From contig JAFSJX010000010.1 of assembly GCA_017449285.1 (NCBI GenBank), positions 186,001 through 250,000 of the forward strand: 64,000 nucleotides of DNA, read 5' to 3'. Both the position numbers and the translations under genes were made by a program. Each line of letters begins with the position of its first letter. Position 1 is the stretch's first letter. A model generated the notes under the pieces. The model was not told the DNA's origin, made no database searches, and worked only from the letters and a program-made list of their open reading frames with translations. Of this stretch, positions 15,412 to 23,831 are shown piece by piece. Source of the stretch: Treponema sp. (GTDB taxonomy: Bacteria; Spirochaetota; Spirochaetia; Treponematales; Treponemataceae).

Positions 15412-16494
15412 ATGAAAATGACAATGCGGTGGTTCGGGTCAAAATACGACACCGTAACCTTGCAACAAATCCGCCAGACGGCATACGTAAAGGGAATCAT
15501 CACCACGCTGTACAACAAAATGCCTGGCGAAGTGTGGACGGAAGCAGAAATCAAGTCGCTCAAAGATGAGGTTGAGGCATCAGGTCTTACGCTTGACGGC
15601 ATTGAGAGCGTGAACGTAAGCGACGCAATCAAAACCGCCAGTGCCGACCGCGATAAAGACATTGAGGCGTACATCAGGACGCTGGAAAATCTGGGCAAAA
15701 ACGACATCCATCTGGTCTGCTACAATTTTATGCCCGTGTTCGACTGGACAAGAACTGAACTTGCCCGCCTCCGCCCCGATGGTTCAACGGTGATGGCGTA
15801 TACGCAGAAAGCCGTGGACGCGATTGACCCCGCAAAAATGTTCGACAGCATTGCGGGAGACATGAACGGAACAGTGATGCCTGGGTGGGAACCTGAGCGC
15901 ATGGCAAAGATAAAAGACTTGTTCAAGATGTATGAGGGAATGACCGCGGACGTACTGTTTGACCGACTCAAATACTTTCTTGAGGCGATTATGCCCGTCT
16001 GCAACAAATACCACATCAACATGGCGATTCACCCCGATGACCCGTCATGGAGCGTGTTCGGGCTTCCGCGTATCATCACGAGTCTGCCGAATATTCAGCG
16101 CATGATGAAAATGGTGGACAATCCGCACAACGGCGTGACATTCTGCGCGGGAAGTTACGGCACGAATCCCGACAATGACCTTCCCGCCATGATTCGCGCG
16201 CTCAAAGGACGGATTCATTTTGCCCACGTTCGCAACTTGCAGTTCAACGACGGCAAGAATGACTTTGAGGAAGCGGCGCATCTTTCAAGTGACGGTTCAT
16301 TCAATATGTACGAGATTGTAAAGGCATTGTACGACATCGGCTTTGCAGGTCCAATCCGTCCCGACCACGGACGCATGATTTGGGGTGAAAAAGCGATGCC
16401 GGGTTACGGTCTGTACGATCGCGCGCTGGGAGCGGCATACATTTGCGGCTTGTGGGAAGCAATCGAAAAAAACTCGGGCTCGTACCTAGCGTAA
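15412..16494 (+). CDS. uxuA: Mannonate dehydratase
   Basis: A 360-residue UxuA of the xylose-isomerase-like TIM-barrel fold. It dehydrates D-mannonate to 2-keto-3-deoxygluconate using Mn/Fe. Family blocks: MRWFG near the N-terminus, CYNFMPVFDWTRT, NMAIHPDDPSWSVFGLPRI with metal-binding residues, FAHVRNL, and GPIRPDHGRMIWGE. The start follows GAGGAGTAACTT. Together with uxuB and the aldolase at 7901-8872 it forms the glucuronate branch to KDPG. Confidence 0.97.
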   Translation: MKMTMRWFGSKYDTVTLQQIRQTAYVKGIITTLYNKMPGEVWTEAEIKSLKDEVEASGLTLDGIESVNVSDAIKTASADRDKDIEAYIRTLENLGKNDIHLVCYNFMPVFDWTRTELARLRPDGSTVMAYTQKAVDAIDPAKMFDSIAGDMNGTVMPGWEPERMAKIKDLFKMYEGMTADVLFDRLKYFLEAIMPVCNKYHINMAIHPDDPSWSVFGLPRIITSLPNIQRMMKMVDNPHNGVTFCAGSYGTNPDNDLPAMIRALKGRIHFAHVRNLQFNDGKNDFEEAAHLSSDGSFNMYEIVKALYDIGFAGPIRPDHGRMIWGEKAMPGYGLYDRALGAAYICGLWEAIEKNSGSYLA

Positions 16495-16506
16495 AAAGGG
16501 GACTCT

Positions 16507-18120
16507 ATGAAACTGACATTAAAAGGCTTACAAGAAACTGAGGCGTGGAAAAAAGCTGGGGTTGCGCTTCCGACATACGATGTGAAAGCCGCCCGCGCAG
16601 AAACCGTGCGCACGCCGACATGGGTTCACTTTGGCGCGGGAAACATCTTTCGTATGTTCATCGGCGGCATTGCGGAAACGCTGCTGGAAAAAGGTGAGAG
16701 CAAGACCGGCATCATCTGCGCGGAGACATTCAGTTTTGACATCATCGACGAAATCTACAAGCCCTACGACAACCTGGTGCTGGGCGTGACGCTCAAACCC
16801 GATGGCTCGGTGACAAAACAGGTTATCGCCTCACTTGCAGAAGCAATCCGCTCAACGCCCGCAAACACGGACGAATGGGCGCGCATGAAGCAGATTTTTG
16901 CCGCCCCGTCCTTGCAACTCATCAGTTTTACGATTACCGAAAAAGGCTACGCGCTTAAAAATGCGGCGGACGAATACTTTCCGTACATCGTAAGCGATAT
17001 TGAAAACGGTCCTGAGCGGGCGACCAGTGCAATGGGACAGGTGACCGCACTTTTGTTTCATCGCTTTAAGAGCGGGGCATTGCCGCTTGCGGTCGTTTCC
17101 ATGGATAACTGCTCGCACAACGGTGAGAAATTGCAGACTTCTATCGTCACGATGGCAAACGAATGGCTCAAAAAAGGATTCGTGTCGCAGGATTTTATCG
17201 GCTATCTGAACAATGAGAAAAAAATCACGTTCCCGTGGTCGATGATAGACAAAATCACGCCGCGACCGAGCAGTGAGATTGGAAAACAACTGGAAAAAGA
17301 CGGCATTGAAAAGATGCAGCCGTTCGTCACTGAAAAAAAGACGTTCATCGCGCCGTTTGTCAATGCGGAAGGCCCGCAATATCTGGTGGTGGAAGACACA
17401 TTCCCCAACGGACGCCCGCCGCTGGAAAAAGCAGGTGTGTACATGACCGACCGCGACACCGTAAACAATGTGGAGCGCATGAAGGTGACGACCTGCCTGA
17501 ACCCGCTCCATACGGCACTTGCGGTGTACGGCTGTCTTTTGGACTACACGCTGATTGCCGATGAAATGAAAGACCCGGACTTGCGCAAACTGGTACAGCA
17601 AATCGGACCGGTGGAAGGTATGCCCGTTGTAACTGACCCCAAGATTCTTTCTCCAAAGGATTTTGTAAGCGAAGTCATCAACACGCGCCTTCCCAATCCG
17701 TTCATGCCTGACGCTCCGCAGCGCATCGCCTGTGACACATCGCAGAAAGTAGGCATTCGTTTTGGCGAAACGATAAAATCCTACGTGGCAAAGTACGGCG
17801 ACGCAAAAAAACTGGAAGCCATTCCACTTGCGATTGCGGGCTGGTGCCGATACCTGCTTGCCGTGGACGACAGCGGAAAGCCCTTTGAGCGGTCGCCTGA
17901 CCCCATGCTGGAAGAACTGACCGCACAACTGAAAGGCATTGCCTGGAATAATGCCGCAAGTTACACGGGACAGCTAAAGCTGATTCTTTCCAACGCCAAT
18001 ATTTTTGGCTCTGACTTGTACAAGGCAGGTCTTGGCGAAAAGATTGAGGCATTGTTCAAGGAAGAACTTGCGGGAGCAGGAGCAGTTCGCCAGACGCTCA
18101 AAAAACATCTGGCACGGTAA
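16507..18120 (+). CDS. uxuB: D-fructuronate/mannonate oxidoreductase of the mannitol dehydrogenase family
   Basis: A 537-residue long-chain polyol dehydrogenase. The N-terminal Rossmann segment is WVHFGAGNIFRMFIGG, and the catalytic region has VSMDNCSHNG and the conserved lysine in MKVTTCLNPLHTALAVYG. It converts D-fructuronate to D-mannonate with NADH, the step before uxuA, from which it is separated by 12 bases. The operon ends at the terminator 18182-18215. Other members of this family act on mannitol or tagaturonate, but the uxuA neighbour fixes the role well. Confidence 0.93.
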   Translation: MKLTLKGLQETEAWKKAGVALPTYDVKAARAETVRTPTWVHFGAGNIFRMFIGGIAETLLEKGESKTGIICAETFSFDIIDEIYKPYDNLVLGVTLKPDGSVTKQVIASLAEAIRSTPANTDEWARMKQIFAAPSLQLISFTITEKGYALKNAADEYFPYIVSDIENGPERATSAMGQVTALLFHRFKSGALPLAVVSMDNCSHNGEKLQTSIVTMANEWLKKGFVSQDFIGYLNNEKKITFPWSMIDKITPRPSSEIGKQLEKDGIEKMQPFVTEKKTFIAPFVNAEGPQYLVVEDTFPNGRPPLEKAGVYMTDRDTVNNVERMKVTTCLNPLHTALAVYGCLLDYTLIADEMKDPDLRKLVQQIGPVEGMPVVTDPKILSPKDFVSEVINTRLPNPFMPDAPQRIACDTSQKVGIRFGETIKSYVAKYGDAKKLEAIPLAIAGWCRYLLAVDDSGKPFERSPDPMLEELTAQLKGIAWNNAASYTGQLKLILSNANIFGSDLYKAGLGEKIEALFKEELAGAGAVRQTLKKHLAR

Positions 18121-18181
18121 TCAGGCCAGTCCGCGCAGATAAGTTTCCACGTTCTGATACACAATACCGTTTGCTTCGGTG

Positions 18182-18215
18182 CAGTCCTCTCCTTTATAGA
18201 GGACTGTTTTTTTTT
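18182..18215 (+). terminator. Rho-independent terminator of the dctPQM-uxuAB operon
   Basis: A perfect 9-bp stem, CAGTCCTCT (18182-18190) and AGAGGACTG (18198-18206), followed by nine T. It lies 62 bases after the uxuB stop. Confidence 0.92.
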
Positions 18216-18437
18216 GTCATGATGCCGTACAAATGTTCTGTCTGCACAAGTTCGTCAGCCGCAAAACGCCGTCTGAATCTGCCGGAATACCGTCCTTTTG
18301 CCCAAAAGTAATTCGCCGCCCTCTCATCTGCTTTTAGAGCGTCTTTCGTAAACCAGTTTTTCCTTGCAGTGACGGCACCTCCGATTCGGCAACAGTCCGG
18401 CTGAATGGCTTACCGTTCTCCGTTTCTGAGGATATTC
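18216..18437. other. Intergenic stretch without a recognised gene
   Basis: Between the uxuB terminator and the purF-side hairpin no start codon with a ribosome site leads to a protein-like frame. On the plus strand a broken frame ends ..RLNGLPFSVSEDILTEFARE, which may be a decayed gene end, but this is weak. Confidence 0.3.
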
Positions 18438-18467
18438 TAACCGAGTTTGCAAGAGAAAACTCGGTTA
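18438..18467. terminator. Hairpin downstream of purEF
   Basis: TAACCGAGTTT (18438-18448) and AAACTCGGTTA (18457-18467) form a perfect 11-bp stem 16 bases after the purF stop. No long T-run follows on the minus strand, so it may act as an mRNA 3' stabiliser or weak terminator. Confidence 0.55.
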
Positions 18468-18482
18468 AGATTTGTTAAAAAT

Positions 18483-19949
18483 TCAGTCTGAAACTCTTGT
18501 CTCTGCGAGGTGTTCCCTGCCTGGCACACTAATCGGATACTCGCCCGTAAAACAGCCTTTGCAGAAACCATAGTTCGCGGGATTACACTCCTTGCACGCT
18601 TCCAAAAGTCCGTCCGCACTCAAAAAAGCAAGGCTGTCCGCACCGATTTCCTTGCGGATTTCTTCGATGTCGTGATTTGCGCTGATAAGTTCGCCACGTG
18701 TGGGCGTGTTGATGCCAAAATAGCATGGAAACTTGACCGGCGGACTGGAAATCCTAAAATGCACTTCCTTTGCCCCTGCCCTGCGCAAAATCTGCACCAG
18801 ACGACGGCTCGTTGTTCCGCGCACGATGGAATCATCTATCACAATCACGCGTTTTCCCCGCACGTCGCAGGGAATGGCATTCAGTTTAACAAAAACCATG
18901 TTCTCGCGCTCTTTCTGCGTGGGAGCGATAAAGGTTCGCCCGATGTATTTGTTCTTCACAATGCCCATCGCATAGGGAATGCCACTTGCCTTTGCATAAC
19001 CGATTGCCGCACCAAGCCCGCTGTCGGGAACGCCAATCACCACATCGGCAGGAACCGCGCTTTCTTTTGCCAGCTGCGCACCCATTTTCATGCGTGCCTC
19101 GGTAACAGAAATGCCATCGATAACGCTGTCAGGACGGGCAAAATACACGTACTCAAACACACAGGTGCGCTTGCTCGTCCGCTCACCAAATTCAAAACTC
19201 AGAACACCGTCATCACTGATAATCACGATTTCACCGGGCTGAATGTCGCGGACAAACGTACCGTTCACTGCGTCAATCGCACAGGATTCGCTTGCCAAAA
19301 TCCAGCCGTTCTCCGTTTTTCCCAGACATAGCGGACGGATTCCATTGGGGTCTCGCGCACCAATCAGTGATTTTTCGGTCATCACGGCAAGGGCAAAACT
19401 GCCTTTTATCATCTGAATCGTATCCGTAAGGGCGCGCTCCAGACCTTTTTTGTAGGACTTTGCAATCAGTTTGACAATCACTTCGGTATCGCTCGTTGAC
19501 TGGAATGTGCATCCTGTTTCTTCGAGCATCTCACGGAGCGGGTCATAATTGATAAGCTGCCCATTGTGCGCTACCGCAATCGTTCCAAGTTTTGACCCCT
19601 GCACCATAGGCTGCGCATTCTCAATCGTACAACTGCCAGCCGTGGCATAGCGCACATGACCAAGCGCGATTCTTCCCTGCAATTCCGCAAGATGAGACGG
19701 TTGGAATGCCTCTGCTACCGCGCCCATCGCCTTATGCACTTTGATAATCTTTCCGTCGCTGACCGCAATACCCGCGCTGTCCTGCCCCCGATGCTGGAGC
19801 GAATACAATCCGTAGTACACTTTCTGCGCAGCATTGAATTCTGCGGCTGAATAGGGATTATCATCCCCCGCTGGCTGGGGAACATCTTTAGGAAGCGTCT
19901 GAAAAATACCGAACACGCCGCACTCATCGTGCAATTTATCATCTGTCAT
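18483..19949 (-). CDS. purF: Amidophosphoribosyltransferase PurF (Fe-S type)
   Basis: A 488-residue enzyme making phosphoribosylamine from PRPP and glutamine, the first step of purine synthesis. The nucleophile cysteine is in ECGVFGIF after a nine-residue propeptide, as in the Bacillus type. The PRPP loop is VIVIDDSIVRGTTS. C-terminal cysteines (CKECNPANYGFCKGCF) match the 4Fe-4S ligands of the Bacillus-type enzyme, linking its maturation to the Suf system. Its ATG overlaps the purE stop (ATGA), so the two genes are coupled. Confidence 0.97.
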   Translation of the reverse strand: MTDDKLHDECGVFGIFQTLPKDVPQPAGDDNPYSAAEFNAAQKVYYGLYSLQHRGQDSAGIAVSDGKIIKVHKAMGAVAEAFQPSHLAELQGRIALGHVRYATAGSCTIENAQPMVQGSKLGTIAVAHNGQLINYDPLREMLEETGCTFQSTSDTEVIVKLIAKSYKKGLERALTDTIQMIKGSFALAVMTEKSLIGARDPNGIRPLCLGKTENGWILASESCAIDAVNGTFVRDIQPGEIVIISDDGVLSFEFGERTSKRTCVFEYVYFARPDSVIDGISVTEARMKMGAQLAKESAVPADVVIGVPDSGLGAAIGYAKASGIPYAMGIVKNKYIGRTFIAPTQKERENMVFVKLNAIPCDVRGKRVIVIDDSIVRGTTSRRLVQILRRAGAKEVHFRISSPPVKFPCYFGINTPTRGELISANHDIEEIRKEIGADSLAFLSADGLLEACKECNPANYGFCKGCFTGEYPISVPGREHLAETRVSD

Positions 19950-20446
19950 AACTCAACACCAAGTCCGCCGTTTTTCTCAACATCATCAGCCAGTTTTTTG
20001 CGGAAAGCAATTAACTTTTCTTTTAACTCAGGATATTTTATCGCAAGAATTTCCACCGCAAGATAGGCGGCATTCTTTGCGTTTCCAATTCCCACGGTCG
20101 CCACAGGAATCTGTGAGGGCATCTGTACAATAGAAAAAAGCGAATCCAGCCCTGCAAGCCCGTTGCTTTTTCCGGGAGAAATGCACTCCAGAGGAACGCC
20201 TATCACGGGAAGAACCGTCTCGCTTGCAATCACGCCCGGCAATGCCGCCGCAAGACCCGCACCCGCAATAATCACCTCGCAGCCATCTGCTTCAACCTGA
20301 CGAATCGTTTTTGTAAGCAATGCGCCCGCACGATGAGCGGAAATAATATACGCCTTGAAATCCACGCCGAATTCACGCAGAACATCAGCGGATTTTTTCA
20401 TCGTTTCTGAATCGGACTTTGAACCGAAAAAAATCGCAACTTTCAT
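19946..20446 (-). CDS. purE: N5-CAIR mutase PurE
   Basis: A 166-residue PurE that rearranges N5-CAIR to CAIR in purine synthesis. Motifs: FFGSKSDSETMKK, SAHRA, IAGAGLAAALPGV, and GLDSLFSIVQMPSQIPVATVGIG. This is class I-like, with an unusual AGALLTK after SAHR where class I proteins usually have TP, and an insert CISPGKSNG. No purK is present in the window. The start was placed at 20446, because a -10 box (TATTAT, 20458-20453) ends six bases before it and makes longer versions unlikely. Confidence 0.93.
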   Translation of the reverse strand: MKVAIFFGSKSDSETMKKSADVLREFGVDFKAYIISAHRAGALLTKTIRQVEADGCEVIIAGAGLAAALPGVIASETVLPVIGVPLECISPGKSNGLAGLDSLFSIVQMPSQIPVATVGIGNAKNAAYLAVEILAIKYPELKEKLIAFRKKLADDVEKNGGLGVEL

Positions 20447-20449
20447 ACG

Positions 20450-20546
20450 ATAATAATACCACAAGAAAGCGGGGCATTTCAATAAGGAAGTTTTCTATAT
20501 TCAAAAGAATAAAAAATTTGGCTTCCCGCAAATTCTGTGTTATAAT
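20450..20546. promoter_or_regulatory. Divergent purE and nudC promoters, both predicted leaderless
   Basis: Minus strand: TTGAAA (20482-20477), 18 bases, TATTAT (20458-20453), six bases to the purE ATG. Plus strand: TTGGCT (20518-20523), 17 bases, TATAAT (20541-20546), six bases to the nudC ATG. Neither gene has a Shine-Dalgarno sequence. Confidence 0.65.
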
Positions 20547-20552
20547 AATAGT

Positions 20553-21344
20553 ATGCCGATGATTTCGAATCAGCACAATATTTTCAGCGGAACTCATTTT
20601 GTTTTCCGCGGCGACTCAATCATACTGCAAGGCGGAAAATTGCCCGATGAATCCGTTTTGCGCCGCTGTCTGGAGCATCAGATTGCCAGCGATTGGTTTT
20701 CGGAAACTGATTTTAATTATTCGGCAATTCTTCTGGAAAAGGATGCGCCAAATCCTGCTGGTTGCGAGGACATTCATCTGCGGGATTTTTTCTGGAAGAT
20801 GCGCGATTCAGACGAGCATAAAAAAATCGCGTCTTTAGGCGCAAGGGCAAAAGGTCTGCTCAATTTTAGGAAGGACAAACGGTTCTGCTCGCTTTGTGGC
20901 TCTCCGCTGGAAGATGACCCGAAATTCACCGCGCGAACCTGCACCAAATGCGGTCATCAGTTCTTTCCGCAGATTGAGCCGGCAATCATCGTGCTTATCA
21001 GCAGAGGAAACGAAATTCTGCTTGCCCAGCACATAAACCGTACCTACCAATTTTATTCCTGCATTGCGGGATTCGTGGAAATTGGAGAGACGATTGAACA
21101 CGCCGTGGTACGCGAAATAAAAGAAGAGACAGGACTTAGCGTAAAAAATGTGCGCTATGTGGCAAGTCAGTCGTGGCCGTTCCCCGACCAGTTGATGCTC
21201 GCGTTCAGAGCAGAATACGCAGGCGGAGAAATCACCATTCAAAAAGACGAAATTCGTGAGGCGAAATTCTTTCCCCGCGACAATCTGCCCATCACTCCTC
21301 CGCCAGGAAGCGTCGCATGGAATTTGATTCACGACACGTTCTAA
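20553..21344 (+). CDS. nudC: NADH pyrophosphatase / NAD-capped RNA hydrolase NudC
   Basis: A 263-residue Nudix enzyme splitting NADH to NMNH and AMP, and removing NAD caps from RNA 5' ends in characterised homologues. It has a four-cysteine zinc ribbon (CSLCG..CTKCG, about residues 110-132), a complete Nudix box (GFVEIGETIEHAVVREIKEE then TG), and the NudC signature SQSWPFPDQLM. It has a leaderless-type promoter. Confidence 0.95.
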   Translation: MPMISNQHNIFSGTHFVFRGDSIILQGGKLPDESVLRRCLEHQIASDWFSETDFNYSAILLEKDAPNPAGCEDIHLRDFFWKMRDSDEHKKIASLGARAKGLLNFRKDKRFCSLCGSPLEDDPKFTARTCTKCGHQFFPQIEPAIIVLISRGNEILLAQHINRTYQFYSCIAGFVEIGETIEHAVVREIKEETGLSVKNVRYVASQSWPFPDQLMLAFRAEYAGGEITIQKDEIREAKFFPRDNLPITPPPGSVAWNLIHDTF

Positions 21345-21362
21345 AAAAGGCAGGAGAAGGCT

Positions 21363-22007
21363 ATGAATAGAAAAAACGCAATTCTCTGTCCTTGTGCAGT
21401 CATCGCAGCTTTTCTGATTATTGCATTCTGCATGGGAATTACACGCGAAGGAATTTTTTCTCGCAATCATACTTCGTTTACGTATCACCATGACCCGTGC
21501 GAAAACCCAGAGGCAATGAAGGACATCGTGGTGAATCCAAAGGCAGTCTACGGATTCTCCCCCAGCCCGACTTCAAAACGCCTTGGGAATTATGTGGACA
21601 GCATTGACTGGACAGACCCCGTCCAAGTCGCAAAAGCAAGGGAACAGCGGGCGGCATACCACGAAAGCATGACCGAATTGTACCAGCTTATCGGAACTAT
21701 GCTCCAAAAGAACAAATCAATAGAAGAAATCGCCCGTGCCGTAAGCAAACGCAGGAACGAAATCCGCCTGAAAACCTATGTGAACGACCCCGAAGGACTG
21801 CGGCTTGTTATGAAAAGCAATTTGGAGAATTTTGGGCACGAACTTGGTCCTGAGCCTGATGAGTTGTTTAAAAAATACGGCTCGTGGAGATTGGTACTGG
21901 AAAAAGCCATGAACACCAATGCAGGAATGGACGCGTGCCTTGGATTTTACGATGATTTTTACCGTTTCTACAACGTAGACAGTTATCCAGAAAAAGCAAA
22001 CGATTGA
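21363..22007 (+). CDS. Conserved orphan protein with one membrane helix
   Basis: A 214-residue protein with an N-terminal signal anchor (AVIAAFLIIAFCMG, about residues 12-25) and a soluble helical domain. Distinctive strings are YGFSPSPTSKRLGNYVDSID, WTDPVQVAKAREQR, IARAVSKRRNEIR and GSWRLVLEKAMNTNAGMDAC. Similar strings occur, from memory, at the C-termini of some secreted polymorphic-toxin-like proteins in Firmicutes, where their role is unknown. Here it stands alone 18 bases after nudC with GCAGGAG before its ATG. No toxin domain or immunity gene is visible, and no function is assigned. Confidence 0.7.
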   Translation: MNRKNAILCPCAVIAAFLIIAFCMGITREGIFSRNHTSFTYHHDPCENPEAMKDIVVNPKAVYGFSPSPTSKRLGNYVDSIDWTDPVQVAKAREQRAAYHESMTELYQLIGTMLQKNKSIEEIARAVSKRRNEIRLKTYVNDPEGLRLVMKSNLENFGHELGPEPDELFKKYGSWRLVLEKAMNTNAGMDACLGFYDDFYRFYNVDSYPEKAND

Positions 22008-22010
22008 GTG

Positions 22011-22039
22011 CTGACATAATACGAAATTTATTCTATAAT
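22011..22039 (+). promoter_or_regulatory. Promoter of the S1-protein gene
   Basis: CTGACA (22011-22016), 17 bases, TATAAT (22034-22039), with a 38-base leader and GAGGAATAA before the ATG at 22078. Confidence 0.75.
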
Positions 22040-22077
22040 AATGTATCTTTTGAAAAAAAACTAAAACAGAGGAATAA

Positions 22078-23172
22078 ATGAAAAATCAATTTGAAGTTGG
22101 CGAAGAACTGGAAACGACCGTTGTGCAGATTGGGGCGGATACCATTTTTATAGACGTAGGCTTAAAAAGCGAAGGGTTTGTCGATAAGGCGGAATTTACG
22201 GACGAAGACGGAAACGTGCGTGTCAAGGAAGGCGACAAAATCAAAGTGTATTTTGTGGGAGACACGCGCGGCGAACTGCACTTTACGACACGTCTGAGCG
22301 GTGAGAACGCTGGCGACGAGATGCTGGAAAAGGCTTTCAAAAGCGGACTTCCCGTCGAAGGCACGGTAGAAAAAATCATCAAGGGCGGCTTTGAGGTAAA
22401 AATCGGCACTGCCCGCGCGTTCTGCCCCTACTCCCAGATGGGCTACCGTACCCGTGAAGAGCCGAATGATTTTGTCGGCCGCCACCTGACTTTTTTGATT
22501 ACCGAATACAAAAATGACGGCAAGGATTTGATTGTCTCAAACCGCCGCGTGCTGGAACAGGCAGAGCAGCAGAAAATCGCCTCGCTTGCAGAGACGCTGA
22601 CCGTGGGCACAAAAATTACGGGAACAGTCAAATCGCTCCAAAGCTACGGCGCGTTCATCGACATAGACGGATTCCAGGCATTGCTCCCGATTTCAGAGAT
22701 TTCGCATGAGCGCGTAAAAGATGCGGCGGATGTACTTTCCGTTGGCCAGCAGATTGAAGCCGTGGTGATTAAGGCTGACTGGAAGCAGGAAAAAGTGTCG
22801 GTCAGCATGAAGGCTCTGGAAAAAGACCCGTGGGAAGACGCAACGGACGCGATAAAACCTGGCGACAAAATTGACGGAAAGATTGCCCGCGTGGCTCCGT
22901 TCGGACTTTTCGTGAACCTTGCAAAAGGCATTGACGGTCTGGTGCACATTTCCGCCCTGGAAGACGTGAGCGCAAGCACAAACCTCGCCAAAAAATTCAA
23001 GGTGGGGGAATCGTTCAGCGTGGTTGTGGACAAAATCGACGCGGCGGAAAAGCGCATTTCACTGCTTCCCGCCTCCAGTGCAGAGCAAGACCAGAGCGCG
23101 GCAAAGTATCTGTCCAGTCAAGATGATGACGGCGAAAGTTACAATCCGTTTGCCGCGTTGCTGAAAAAATGA
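22078..23172 (+). CDS. rpsA: Four-domain S1 RNA-binding protein (ribosomal protein S1 homologue)
   Basis: A 364-residue protein made of four S1 OB-fold repeats, at about residues 5-75 (GEELETTVVQIGADTIFIDV), 90-155, 176-245 (GTVKSLQSYGAFIDIDGFQA) and 262-330 (GKIARVAPFGLFVNLAKGID). Proteobacterial S1 has six repeats; four is typical of many Gram-positive and spirochaete versions. It probably binds mRNA at the ribosome. An organism that uses several leaderless or weak-SD messages, as seen here, makes its exact role interesting. vanX follows seven bases later. Confidence 0.88.
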   Translation: MKNQFEVGEELETTVVQIGADTIFIDVGLKSEGFVDKAEFTDEDGNVRVKEGDKIKVYFVGDTRGELHFTTRLSGENAGDEMLEKAFKSGLPVEGTVEKIIKGGFEVKIGTARAFCPYSQMGYRTREEPNDFVGRHLTFLITEYKNDGKDLIVSNRRVLEQAEQQKIASLAETLTVGTKITGTVKSLQSYGAFIDIDGFQALLPISEISHERVKDAADVLSVGQQIEAVVIKADWKQEKVSVSMKALEKDPWEDATDAIKPGDKIDGKIARVAPFGLFVNLAKGIDGLVHISALEDVSASTNLAKKFKVGESFSVVVDKIDAAEKRISLLPASSAEQDQSAAKYLSSQDDDGESYNPFAALLKK

Positions 23173-23179
23173 GGAAAAC

Positions 23180-23830
23180 ATGAATAGCCATTTTTCTGAA
23201 AATCCATCGATGGACTCATCGCATTTTGTCGTCCTTGCCGATTTCATTCCGCAGATTGTGCAGGAAATCAGATACCATTCCTCGTTCAATTTCATTGGCG
23301 ACAGGATTGATGGGTATGAAGAACCGTGCGCACTGCTTACACGGGAGGCGGCGCGTGCATTGCAATCGGTCAGCAATGAGATGATTGTCCATGGCTACAG
23401 ACTCAAGATTTTTGACGCGTACCGTCCGATGCGCGCGGTAAAGCATTTCATGCTCTGGGCACTGGAAGACCAGGACATCCGCATGAAGCCGTATTTTTAC
23501 CCCGATGTTCAGAAGCAGGAACTTTTTGACAGGGGATACATCGCGCGCCGCTCAAGCCATTCTCGGGGAAGCACGGTGGATTTGACGCTGCTCGACATGC
23601 AGACGGGAAAAGAAGTTGACATGGGAAGCCCGTTTGACCTCTTTAGCGAGAAATCGCACCCCGAATACCGAGGAATCACCGACGAGCAGTACCAGAACCG
23701 CATGATGCTCCAGAATGTCATGGTGCGGAACGGATTCATGCCGCTTGACTGCGAATGGTGGCATTTTACGCTCAAGAACGAGCCGTACCCAGAGACATAT
23801 TTTGATTTTCCCGTGACATCACGGCTTTAG
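23180..23830 (+). CDS. vanX: D-alanyl-D-alanine dipeptidase (VanX/DdpX family)
   Basis: A 216-residue zinc dipeptidase that hydrolyses D-Ala-D-Ala. Zinc ligands and catalytic residues sit in SSHSRGSTVDLTL (SxHxxGxxxD) and CEWWHF (ExWH); the substrate arginine is in DAYRP. No vanHA or vanRS genes are nearby, so a peptidoglycan-recycling role is more likely than glycopeptide resistance. GAGG stands before the ATG; it is seven bases after the S1 gene and probably cotranscribed. Confidence 0.93.
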   Translation: MNSHFSENPSMDSSHFVVLADFIPQIVQEIRYHSSFNFIGDRIDGYEEPCALLTREAARALQSVSNEMIVHGYRLKIFDAYRPMRAVKHFMLWALEDQDIRMKPYFYPDVQKQELFDRGYIARRSSHSRGSTVDLTLLDMQTGKEVDMGSPFDLFSEKSHPEYRGITDEQYQNRMMLQNVMVRNGFMPLDCEWWHFTLKNEPYPETYFDFPVTSRL

Positions 23831-23831
23831 C

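Noticed and set aside
19946-20446. Class II PurE (animal/T. denticola type) identity
   Set aside because: The AGAGLAAALPG and GLDSLFSIVQMP blocks are class I; only the segment after SAHR is unusual.
23180-23830. Vancomycin resistance cluster
   Set aside because: Only the dipeptidase is present; vanH, vanA/B and the two-component genes are absent, and the neighbour is a ribosomal-type gene.
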